A DNA stretch of 7,931 nucleotides from Geobacter sp. Its GTDB lineage: Bacteria; Desulfobacterota; Desulfuromonadia; Geobacterales; DSM-12255. The position numbers were made by a program, and so were the translations under genes. Below are positions 1-5,659 of the stretch, piece by piece. The notes beneath the pieces were generated by a model. The model was not told the DNA's origin and ran no database searches. It saw nothing but the letters and a program-made list of their open reading frames with translations. Each line of letters begins with the position of its first letter. The first letter of the stretch is position 1. Location: NCBI GenBank assembly GCA_012026855.1, contig VEOV01000033.1, forward strand, positions 1-7,931, written 5' to 3'.

Positions 1-624
1 GCCCTGGGCCTCAGGCAGCTTGCGTCCCTCGGCAACCGCCCTGACAAACTGACTGTGGGTGCTCTCGATGACTGCCTGGAGCATGGCCCGCTCTTCTTCG
101 CTCATGGTCCTCGCCGGCGAGCCGACATCCTTGAACTTGCCGGTTTTCAGGGTAAAGGATTTCATGCCAACCTTGTTCATCAAACCTTCCAGGTTGGAAA
201 ACTTCATCAAGACACCGATACTGCCGGTGATTGTCCCCGGATTGGCGTAGATCAGGTTGGCAGGGGCAGCAATGTAGTATCCGCCTGAAGCAGCGACGCT
301 CCCCATGGAAACGATCACCTGCTTCTTTTCCTTAAGCTTCTTTACCCCTGACCAGATCTCCTGTGAAGGGCCGACAACACCCCCTGGAGAGTCGATGCGC
401 AGCACAACGGCCTTAACCTTGTCATCCTTGGCAAATTCCCGCAGCTGCTTGACGGTTTCCTGGGGATCGATAATCACCCCCTTGACCTCGACAAGACCCA
501 CCCCGTTGGTAACGCTGATCTCCTTATCACTGCAGAGAGAGCCGATGGCAATTACTGCGCTCAGGGCAACCAGCACAAAGAATCCGCCAAGTCCGAGCAA
601 TATCCAGAGCCACTTTCTATTCAT
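1..624 (-). CDS. sppA: Signal peptide peptidase SppA, 36K type (partial, C-terminus off the window)
   Basis: This is an inner-membrane serine protease of the ClpP/crotonase fold that degrades signal peptides left after protein export. The 208 visible residues start at ATG 624-622, with an AAGG ribosome-binding site 7 nt upstream. Residues 5-28 form one hydrophobic N-terminal membrane anchor. The oxyanion-region motif RIDSPGG is at 76-82, and the nucleophile Ser113 lies in SVAASGGYY (109-117). The general base is Lys165, in KFKDVGSPAR, matching the Ser/Lys dyad of the short bacterial SppA proteins. TGSIGV (133-138) is also family-typical. The short type usually has about 290-330 residues, so roughly the last third is missing. 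Cys31 is not in a good lipobox (GSLC), so a lipoprotein is unlikely. The gene diverges from the phosphodiesterase gene at 715. The family assignment is firm. Confidence 0.95.
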   Translation of the reverse strand, partial: MNRKWLWILLGLGGFFVLVALSAVIAIGSLCSDKEISVTNGVGLVEVKGVIIDPQETVKQLREFAKDDKVKAVVLRIDSPGGVVGPSQEIWSGVKKLKEKKQVIVSMGSVAASGGYYIAAPANLIYANPGTITGSIGVLMKFSNLEGLMNKVGMKSFTLKTGKFKDVGSPARTMSEEERAMLQAVIESTHSQFVRAVAEGRKLPEAQG

Positions 625-679
625 GGGTTAACCTTTTTCGGGAAAACTTTTTGATTTAAATCTGCACATCATCTAAAAG

Positions 680-708
680 TTGACTGACAGTCCGGCTGAA
701 GCTATGCT
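680..708 (+). promoter_or_regulatory. Sigma70-like promoter giving a probably leaderless mRNA
   Basis: A -35 box TTGACT (680-685) is separated by exactly 17 bp from a -10 box TATGCT (703-708). The usual start, about 7 nt past the -10, falls at 714-716, on the ATG of the phosphodiesterase gene at 715. No Shine-Dalgarno sequence lies between the -10 box and that ATG, which fits a leaderless transcript. A small palindrome, GACTG-A-CAGTC (682-692), overlaps the -35 box and could be an operator. The boxes are seen; the transcription start is inferred. Confidence 0.6.
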
Positions 709-714
709 GCTCTC

Positions 715-1182
715 ATGAGAATACTGGTCGTATCAGACACCCACGGCAACTGGCTTGCACCTCTGCAATGCATTACCGGCATTCAGGTAGACTTGATCAT
801 TCATCTTGGTGACCTTATCTGCGATGCCAGGGATCTGGAGAAGGTGTCTGAGGCTCCGGTAATCATGGTTCCGGGAAACTGTGATCCCGATGCAACAGAG
901 CCGCGCGAACTGTGCCACACATTCAAGGGTCACAAATTCCTTCTGTCCCACGGCGACAACTATCGGGTCAAGGCCGGCTATGAGCTGCTGCTCAAGAGAG
1001 CAAAAGAAACCGGAGCTGCAGTTGCCCTTTGCGGGCACACCCACGTGCCACTGGTACAGAAAAGTGACGGCATTCTGCTGATTAATCCCGGCACCCTCAT
1101 GGCTGCCAGCTCACAAAAAAGCTGTGCCATCCTCCATGTCTCAATATCAAAAGTAACCGCAGAAATAATCCATTTACCCTGA
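715..1182 (+). CDS. YfcE/MJ0936-family metallophosphoesterase (phosphodiesterase)
   Basis: This 155-residue cytosolic enzyme of the calcineurin-like superfamily is expected to hydrolyse phosphodiester bonds with a two-metal centre. The natural substrate of this branch is generally unknown. The metal-binding motifs are complete and in order: SDTHGN (7-12, Asp8 and His10), LGD (31-33, Asp33), GNCD (54-57, Asn55), SHGD (78-81, His79) and GHTH (107-110, His108 and His110). INPGT, also family-typical, follows near 123-127. Length is normal for the family. The start is fixed by the protein, since family members begin a few residues before SDTHG, and by the lack of any earlier usable codon with a ribosome-binding site. 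It is the only complete plus-strand gene and ends 19 bp from the end of the convergent minus-strand run. Family is certain; the specific substrate cannot be read from sequence. Confidence 0.93.
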   Translation: MRILVVSDTHGNWLAPLQCITGIQVDLIIHLGDLICDARDLEKVSEAPVIMVPGNCDPDATEPRELCHTFKGHKFLLSHGDNYRVKAGYELLLKRAKETGAAVALCGHTHVPLVQKSDGILLINPGTLMAASSQKSCAILHVSISKVTAEIIHLP

Positions 1183-1201
1183 CAGCACCAAGACAGTCTC
1201 T

Positions 1202-1594
1202 TCAGCAGCCGCAGCCGCAGTTATGGCAGACTTTCCTGTTCTCGTCATCAGGCGGGATCGTCTCCGGCGCAAAAGCCACCCTGTTGATAGCCCGGCGCAG
1301 ATCTTCCATCAAATCCAGATTCTGGCTCTTACCGATGATGTGGCCGACACAACGACTGCTAACCCCGTCTGCCGGCGATGTCAGCCTGACTGCATTCAGC
1401 AGGTCGCCATAACTCTTGATCTCAACGGTATGGTCCGGATTGGTTCGCCATGAAAAAGCAATGCCGAACCGGGACATCTCCTCGCTAACACTCTGCAGAA
1501 AGCCGATGAATCCGTCTCCGGAAAAATCGAACTGCCAGTCGCGTCTGAGGTGATTTTGATTGTAAATTGTTAGGATTACTGGCTTTGCCGCCAT
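1202..1594 (-). CDS. Unknown 130-residue protein with a Cys-rich C-terminal tail
   Basis: I do not recognise this family. The start ATG (1594-1592) has an AGAGG ribosome-binding site 5 nt upstream, directly after the stop of the response-regulator gene, so translation is probably coupled. The protein looks soluble, with no signal peptide or membrane span. Residues 1-60 contain hydrophobic stretches in a mixed alpha/beta pattern, and 88-108 a likely helix. A charged, Pro-containing linker (110-120) leads to the end KVCHNCGCGC. Its Cys123, His124, Cys126, Cys128 and Cys130 are spaced like a metal or redox site; Cys82 is the only other cysteine. It is the last gene of the minus-strand run. A metal-binding or thiol-based role is an inference from the tail alone. 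The coding call rests on the good ribosome-binding site, tight spacing and length. Confidence 0.8.
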   Translation of the reverse strand: MAAKPVILTIYNQNHLRRDWQFDFSGDGFIGFLQSVSEEMSRFGIAFSWRTNPDHTVEIKSYGDLLNAVRLTSPADGVSSRCVGHIIGKSQNLDLMEDLRRAINRVAFAPETIPPDDENRKVCHNCGCGC

Positions 1595-1604
1595 GGGAAC
1601 CTCT

Positions 1605-1991
1605 TCAACAATGACAAACTTTACTCTGGATTGACTTGAGAATCATGCCAAGCACCTCTTTCTGCTTGGCCTCAAACTTGTTAAGCACACCAAGACAGCT
1701 CCCCATGGGGAAAAACTCCCTGAGATAGTCCGGCTCCCGTGCCGAGAGGATGACGATCCGCTTCTTGTCGACTCCGGATTCCAGGGCAAAGCGGTAAAGC
1801 TTCATACCGTCAAGGGCCGGCATCTCCAGGTCGATGAGAATCAGCTCGTTGTCCCCTTTTTTGATCAACGCCAGGGCAGCCAGCGGGTTGTTGCAGACCT
1901 CTACCTTGAGAAGCGGGCAGATCTCCCGGATGTAAGTATCCAGAATGGACGTGAAGGCCTTATCGTCATCAACGAGAAGGATCTTGCTCAT
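1605..1991 (-). CDS. Single-domain response regulator (CheY-like receiver)
   Basis: This 128-residue protein is a lone receiver domain that should take a phosphoryl group from a histidine kinase and signal through protein contact, since it has no DNA-binding or enzymatic output domain. The acidic pocket Asp8-Asp9-Asp10 is in LLVDDDKAF, the phospho-acceptor Asp54 in LILIDLEMPALDG, the switch residue Ser83 in VILSAREPD, and the conserved Lys105 in LNKFE, where NKF replaces the common KP pair. The frame is open to 2081, inside the ATPase gene, but MSKILLVDDD (ATG 1991-1989) is the standard family start. The ribosome-binding site is weak (AAGAG about 11 nt upstream). It follows the ATPase gene by 34 bp and precedes the Cys-tailed protein gene by 10 bp. 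It ends unusually in KVCHC. No histidine kinase is visible, so the partner is unknown. Confidence 0.92.
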   Translation of the reverse strand: MSKILLVDDDKAFTSILDTYIREICPLLKVEVCNNPLAALALIKKGDNELILIDLEMPALDGMKLYRFALESGVDKKRIVILSAREPDYLREFFPMGSCLGVLNKFEAKQKEVLGMILKSIQSKVCHC

Positions 1992-2025
1992 AATGTGCAG
2001 CTCTTGATATTCACGTGAGAAGCGA

Positions 2026-2898
2026 TCACTTGATACCCTTTGTTGTAGTATAGATGAACCCTTTGACAATCGGGTTTTCACTGGCCTTGATCTCTGCAGG
2101 CGTACCCACCTCCACGATCCGGCCGCCGGATATCATGGCTATCCGGTCAGAGATGTACAGGGCAAAATTAAGGTCGTGGGTGACTATCACTGTTGTATTT
2201 TTTGTCCGCTCTTTAAGGCCAAGAATTGTGTTGGCAAGTTCGTCGGTATTGATCGGGTCGAGCTCGGCAGTCGGCTCATCATAAAGAATCAGGTCCGGGT
2301 TCATTGCCAGGGACCTGGCAATGGCCACCCTTTTCTTCATACCGCCGGAGAGTTCCGCCGTTTTAAGCCCCTCCTGCCCTTCCAGGCCGACCAGTTTCAG
2401 CTTGTCACTGATGATATGCCTGATGGTTAGCTCCTTGCAGATTCTCTTTTCCCGCAGCCAGAGACCGACATTCTCGCCGACAGTAAGAGAATTGAAGAGC
2501 GCAGAGGATTGAAAAACCATGCTGTAGCGATAGTTTGGCGCTTCTGCTCCGGATTGGTCAAAAATCGGGTGGTTATCAATAAAGATTTCACCACTGTCAG
2601 GTTCTTCCAGTTTGACAATATGCTTTAAAAGGACGCTCTTCCCTGTGCCTGAAGGACCGATGATGGAAAAGGTTTCTCCGGCCATGATCTCAAGATCGAT
2701 ATCCTTGAGAACATGCTTCTCATCGAAAAACTTGTTGAGTTTTTCAATCCTGATACCGACGCCACGGGTATCCTGCAGATTAATGCAGTTGTCATCCTTG
2801 TCCTTTGAACCGAATAAGGGTTGGGTCAAGCCGTGCATCACTTTGTCAATGATGCCCCCCTCACCGCCAAGCTTGATGAAATCCGGAAGAAACGCCAT
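2026..2898 (-). CDS. MlaF/Ttg2A-like ABC transporter ATP-binding protein with N-terminal extension
   Basis: This 290-residue ATPase resembles the energising subunit of Mla-type lipid transporters, which move phospholipids between inner and outer membranes with an MlaE permease and an MCE protein. The ATPase motifs are complete: Walker A GPSGTGKS (81-88), Q-loop Gln130, signature LSGGM (183-187), Walker B DLILYDEPT (202-210, catalytic Glu208), D-loop AELDP (211-215) and switch His241. LSGGMKKR and the DEPT-AELDPI segment favour the MlaF branch over other ABC ATPases. About 47 residues precede the ATPase fold, more than MlaF usually has. ATG 2898 has AAGGGG 6 nt upstream, so the long form is probably real. 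No permease or MCE gene flanks it; its neighbours are a four-span membrane protein gene (18 bp upstream) and a receiver gene. The ABC call is certain and the Mla branch likely. Confidence 0.9.
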   Translation of the reverse strand: MAFLPDFIKLGGEGGIIDKVMHGLTQPLFGSKDKDDNCINLQDTRGVGIRIEKLNKFFDEKHVLKDIDLEIMAGETFSIIGPSGTGKSVLLKHIVKLEEPDSGEIFIDNHPIFDQSGAEAPNYRYSMVFQSSALFNSLTVGENVGLWLREKRICKELTIRHIISDKLKLVGLEGQEGLKTAELSGGMKKRVAIARSLAMNPDLILYDEPTAELDPINTDELANTILGLKERTKNTTVIVTHDLNFALYISDRIAMISGGRIVEVGTPAEIKASENPIVKGFIYTTTKGIK

Positions 2899-2916
2899 CA
2901 GGCACCCCTTGATATG

Positions 2917-3360
2917 TCAGAAGAGATACTTCTGTGCATTAGTAAAATGAACTTTCTGCCGGTAAATATACTGGGTAAGGAGCAGTATTGCCAAAGCTGC
3001 GGCAATGTTATTGGTCAGGAGAGCATTGGGATCAACCGGCATGCCGGCAATCTTCTCGATCTCCGCAGGCTTGATAAATGAGAGGTTTACAATGGTATTG
3101 ATGATTTCGAACAGGTTATAGACAATCAGCAGATACCATGTCAAAAGCTGGCGTTTCATGATGCCGATGAACAGGTAAACACAGATGAGGCTGTCGAAAA
3201 AAACAAGCGCCTTGGCGGCAGTCGCCTGATAAACAACCCCGAGAAACGGAAACGGATTCCCGAATGTTGAGGCTGAGACCAGAAAGAAGAAAAGATACAG
3301 ACCGGTCAAAAGTGTTATTCCCAGCGGGCGGCGCGCCTCATGCTCTTCGGCTTCAAGCAA
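2917..3360 (-). CDS. Unknown four-span integral membrane protein (TTG start)
   Basis: I do not recognise the family with certainty. The 147-residue protein starts MLEAEEHEARRPLG, a charged cytoplasmic N-terminus, followed by four hydrophobic stretches at about 13-33, 46-68, 71-95 and 112-133. A short soluble loop, KPAEIEKIAGMPVDP (97-111), lies between the third and fourth. The C-terminus is polar and ends QKYLF. The frame stays open to 3435, but a perfect AGGAGG (3375-3370) 9 nt before TTG 3360-3358 decides the start. It lies 34 bp after the 31-residue membrane protein gene and 18 bp before the MlaF-like ATPase gene. Its place suggests a membrane partner for that ATPase, but it is too small and does not look like an MlaE permease. 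Function is not assigned. Confidence 0.82.
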   Translation of the reverse strand: MLEAEEHEARRPLGITLLTGLYLFFFLVSASTFGNPFPFLGVVYQATAAKALVFFDSLICVYLFIGIMKRQLLTWYLLIVYNLFEIINTIVNLSFIKPAEIEKIAGMPVDPNALLTNNIAAALAILLLTQYIYRQKVHFTNAQKYLF

Positions 3361-3369
3361 AAATATAAT

Positions 3370-3375
3370 CCTCCT
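3370..3375 (-). promoter_or_regulatory. Perfect Shine-Dalgarno sequence deciding a TTG start
   Basis: The minus strand reads AGGAGG here, 9 nt before TTG (3360-3358). It is the strongest ribosome-binding site in the minus-strand run. It rules out the longer frame that starts at TTG 3435, because that version would place this site inside the coding sequence. Confidence 0.8.
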
Positions 3376-3394
3376 GCGATAAATTGCTGATATT

Positions 3395-3490
3395 TCAGTG
3401 TTTGAATACTTTACTGAGAACCACACAGACGACAATTACCAGCATTACAGCGACAATGAAAATCCAGTCAGCCGACGAAAAACCGAACAT
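3395..3490 (-). CDS. Small 31-residue single-span membrane protein
   Basis: This short gene is easily missed by gene callers. ATG 3490-3488 overlaps the TGA of the TPR gene as TGATG, and a GGGAG ribosome-binding site lies 7 nt upstream, so it is placed for coupled translation. The product starts MFGFSSADW, then has one hydrophobic helix of about 18 residues (roughly 9-26, rich in Val, Ile, Leu and Met), and ends SKVFKH. The positive tail suggests the C-terminus faces the cytoplasm. It is followed after 34 bp by the four-span membrane protein gene. It might be a small subunit or regulator of a membrane complex with its neighbours, but no function can be assigned. The support is the overlap geometry, the ribosome-binding site, the clean membrane-helix composition and the otherwise empty 129-bp gap it fills. 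Confidence 0.72.
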   Translation of the reverse strand: MFGFSSADWIFIVAVMLVIVVCVVLSKVFKH

Positions 3491-4452
3491 CAGGCAACTC
3501 CCAGTGCGGCAAGTTCTTGCCTTGCCTCGTTAAAATCAGGCCGCAGCTCTACTGCGCGGCGCAGATAATCTTCAGCATAGCGTGGCGTGTCAAGTTTCAC
3601 ATAACAGAGCCCCAGCAGATAATTGATCTCAGCCAGAGGGAATTCCTCGAATTGGGAGAGCGCCTCCAGCACATCAAGAATGATGGCTGAAGCTTCTTCG
3701 TAATCGCCAAACTCATAAGCTTCCAGTGCCACGCCGACTGCCTGCAGATAGTCAATCGCCGGCACCAGTGAAAAATCACCGGCAGCAATCCGGGCGAGCC
3801 TTTCTGCAACTGTTTTGGCAGCGTTCTCCGGTAAAGCCCCGGCTATGCCGTGCCAGAAACCTGTGGCAGCGTCGTATTTACCGAGCAGAAAAGCAACTTC
3901 ACCAGCCAACTGCCTGGTATGCAGGTCGTCAGCATCAAGAGCATGGGCAAGGTTGAGGTATTTCTCTGCTGCAAAGAGATAGACAGTGGTTTTGCCAAGG
4001 GCTCCAATGTTAAGGGCCTTGTCAAGATAGGTCGCGCCGATTTCAGACGGGAAGCGGTGATTGTCAGGTTCCAGGAGTGCAAAGATCTTCAGGTAATTGA
4101 TCTTCCTGTCAAGATAGGGGAGATCAACATCCTTCTTGTCCAGCATGACCAGCTCTGTGGCCATCTCTGAAAAAAGATGGGGGTATGCATCCCGGAGCAT
4201 CAGAGCGTAACGCTCGCTGAACGGGGCATCTGGATTGATGCGTAGCAGCTGGTAAACCCCTCTGCCAACAGCATCATAGGAGGGCTCTGAGCCGGAGAGT
4301 GCCTTGAAATCGTCATCCAGGAGCGGTACGGGGATGCCGGCATAATCAAGATCCACCCTGCCGTCCCGGCCTTGCAGTGAAGCCCCGTCAGGCGGGTAAT
4401 AGTAGGAAATGCCGGCTATTTTTAAAGGGTTCAGCGTTTCAGAAACAGGCAT
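3490..4452 (-). CDS. TPR-repeat protein
   Basis: This 320-residue protein is mostly alpha-helical and probably serves as a protein-protein scaffold. Residues 1-60 are non-repetitive and rich in Gly, Pro and Asp. The rest contains degenerate tetratricopeptide repeats at about 137-172, 173-206, 237-270 and 274-310. The last is the clearest (LAEINYLLGLCYVKLDTPRY, then a second helix ending in AVELRPD). There is no signal peptide or membrane span, so it is likely cytosolic. The frame is open to ATG 4575 inside the deacetylase gene, but ATG 4452-4450 is preferred. It has GGAG 5 nt upstream, lies downstream of a candidate promoter, and avoids a 61-bp overlap. The stop overlaps the ATG of the next small gene. 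The binding partner is unknown. Confidence 0.85.
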   Translation of the reverse strand: MPVSETLNPLKIAGISYYYPPDGASLQGRDGRVDLDYAGIPVPLLDDDFKALSGSEPSYDAVGRGVYQLLRINPDAPFSERYALMLRDAYPHLFSEMATELVMLDKKDVDLPYLDRKINYLKIFALLEPDNHRFPSEIGATYLDKALNIGALGKTTVYLFAAEKYLNLAHALDADDLHTRQLAGEVAFLLGKYDAATGFWHGIAGALPENAAKTVAERLARIAAGDFSLVPAIDYLQAVGVALEAYEFGDYEEASAIILDVLEALSQFEEFPLAEINYLLGLCYVKLDTPRYAEDYLRRAVELRPDFNEARQELAALGVA

Positions 4453-4483
4453 TCTGGCTCCGTAGCTAAAAGATGTACCGCCA

Positions 4484-4512
4484 AATATAGCCTCTTCAGA
4501 GTCAAAGCTCAA
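4484..4512 (-). promoter_or_regulatory. Candidate internal sigma70-like promoter ahead of the TPR gene
   Basis: On the minus strand TTGAGC (4512-4507) is followed after 17 bp by TATATT (4489-4484), matching 4 of 6 and 5 of 6 consensus bases. A start near 4477 would give a leader of about 25 nt carrying the GGAG site of the TPR gene. A perfect inverted repeat, AAGCT-TG-AGCTT (4516-4505), overlaps the -35 box and the deacetylase stop codon and may be an operator. It lies in the largest gap of the run (62 bp). This is a pattern match only. Confidence 0.42.
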
Positions 4513-4514
4513 GC

Positions 4515-5657
4515 TTATTGAGTGCTGCCTATCAGGAGGGGAAAATGCAGTTTGCGAATCCTGGCAATGGAGCATTCCACGGCATCCAGAGCAGTGTTAC
4601 GATCCTCTTCATCAGCCCAGTGCATGGCATCTGTCAGCATTCTATTGGGGTAGCCCATGGCAGAGATGGAATTTACGAACTGGGCAGGGAGCGCCGGAGG
4701 AATTTTGACATCGTTCATCACCGACCAGGCGATGGTCCAGGCCCTGGCGGTATTCATCAGGTCATACCCCCCTCCTCCCATGGCAACCCAGGGCATTTTC
4801 AGCGCGGCCAGTTTTCTCATGATGTAGCTGTAGCCATGGGTAGTGATTTCCAGCCGGGTCAAAGGGTCTGTGCGAAAGGTGTCTGCGCCGAGCTGAGTAA
4901 CCAGAATATCAGGATTGAAAGCGGCGATCAGCGGGTAGATAACCTCGTCAAAAGCCTTCATGTAGAGCGGATCATCACTGTGGGCCAGCAGCGGAATATT
5001 GACCGTGTAACCATAGCCGCTCCCCTCGCCTGCTTCGTTGTCAAAACCGGTGCCCGGGAAAAAGTAGATGCCGCTTTCGTGGATGGATATGACCAGGACA
5101 CGGTCATCATCATAATAGGCTTCCTGCACACCATCACCATGATGGGCATCAAGATCGAGATAAACGACCCGTTTGCCCCGCTCCAGCAGCAGATTGATGG
5201 CAATGACCGCATCATTCAGATAGGAGAAGCCGGAAGCTTTTGCCCGGTGTGCATGGTGATAGCCCCCGGCCAGATTGAAGGCAGCGGTGTAACCCTCATC
5301 AACGACCAGCCTGGCTGCCTCGACCGTACCACCGGTACCGAGCTTCGCCCAGTCGTAGAAACCGGGAATAACCGGATTTTCAGCACCGCCGAGACCGTAG
5401 AGAAAATCGGCACGCGGCTCGGTAGAACTGCTGAACTCCCGCATCCGCTGCAGATAGCTGCTGTCGTGAAATGAGAGCAGCCGTTCTTCCTCAACCGGAG
5501 CTGCCTGGTGGACTTCAGCTCCGGGGAGCCGGTCAAGACCATAGGCTGCAATCAGTTCAAAAGCCAGCCGGAAGCGCTGTACCTTGAACGGATGACTCTC
5601 CCCATAGGAAAACTGCTCGAAACTTTGACTATATATCAGGGCGGTTTTGCGTGGCAA
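4515..5657 (-). CDS. AcuC-like class I histone-deacetylase-family zinc hydrolase
   Basis: This 380-residue arginase-fold enzyme is expected to remove acyl groups, typically acetyl from lysine, with a catalytic zinc. In bacteria AcuC relatives deacetylate acetyl-CoA synthetase, but the substrate here is unknown. The active site is complete: tandem His134-His135 in GGYHHAH; zinc ligands Asp170 and His172 in YLDLDAHHGDG, and Asp259 in LGADT; transition-state Tyr298 in GGGGYDL. The N-terminal HPFKVQRF (22-29) matches the HP-K-xR segment of the family. A tail beyond about 320 has no motif I recognise. The start is TTG 5657-5655, the only in-frame start codon before the conserved N-terminal segment, 2 nt after the pump gene stop. 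A G-rich site (AGGGGGG) lies about 11 nt upstream, a long spacing. Length fits AcuC. The family is certain; the gene name is withheld because function may differ. Confidence 0.94.
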   Translation of the reverse strand: MPRKTALIYSQSFEQFSYGESHPFKVQRFRLAFELIAAYGLDRLPGAEVHQAAPVEEERLLSFHDSSYLQRMREFSSSTEPRADFLYGLGGAENPVIPGFYDWAKLGTGGTVEAARLVVDEGYTAAFNLAGGYHHAHRAKASGFSYLNDAVIAINLLLERGKRVVYLDLDAHHGDGVQEAYYDDDRVLVISIHESGIYFFPGTGFDNEAGEGSGYGYTVNIPLLAHSDDPLYMKAFDEVIYPLIAAFNPDILVTQLGADTFRTDPLTRLEITTHGYSYIMRKLAALKMPWVAMGGGGYDLMNTARAWTIAWSVMNDVKIPPALPAQFVNSISAMGYPNRMLTDAMHWADEEDRNTALDAVECSIARIRKLHFPLLIGSTQ

Positions 5658-5659
5658 CT

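Noticed and set aside
625..679. A promoter for sppA in the divergent spacer
   Set aside because: TTTAAA (660-655) could be a -10 box, but no acceptable -35 box lies 16-18 bp upstream on the minus strand. One must exist nearby, but I cannot point to it.
2011..2018. TCACGTGA palindrome between the ATPase and receiver genes
   Set aside because: An isolated 8-bp palindrome with no promoter boxes around it is expected by chance in a window this size.
1992..2081. Longer start (2081) for the receiver protein
   Set aside because: The extra 30 residues overlap the ATPase gene end and precede MSKILLVDDD, the normal beginning of receiver domains.
3361..3435. Longer start (TTG 3435) for the four-span membrane protein
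   Set aside because: It would put the perfect AGGAGG at 3375-3370 inside the gene, overlap the 31-residue gene, and add a polar N-terminus with no ribosome-binding site of its own.
4453..4575. Longer start (ATG 4575) for the TPR protein
   Set aside because: It overlaps the deacetylase gene by 61 bp, lies upstream of the candidate promoter, and the added residues look unrelated to the protein; ATG 4452 has GGAG at 5 nt.
4518..5474. Plus-strand open frame of over 300 codons opposite the deacetylase gene
   Set aside because: It is antisense to a gene with a complete zinc active site, has low-complexity composition, no recognisable motif and no ribosome-binding site worth noting. It is a shadow frame.
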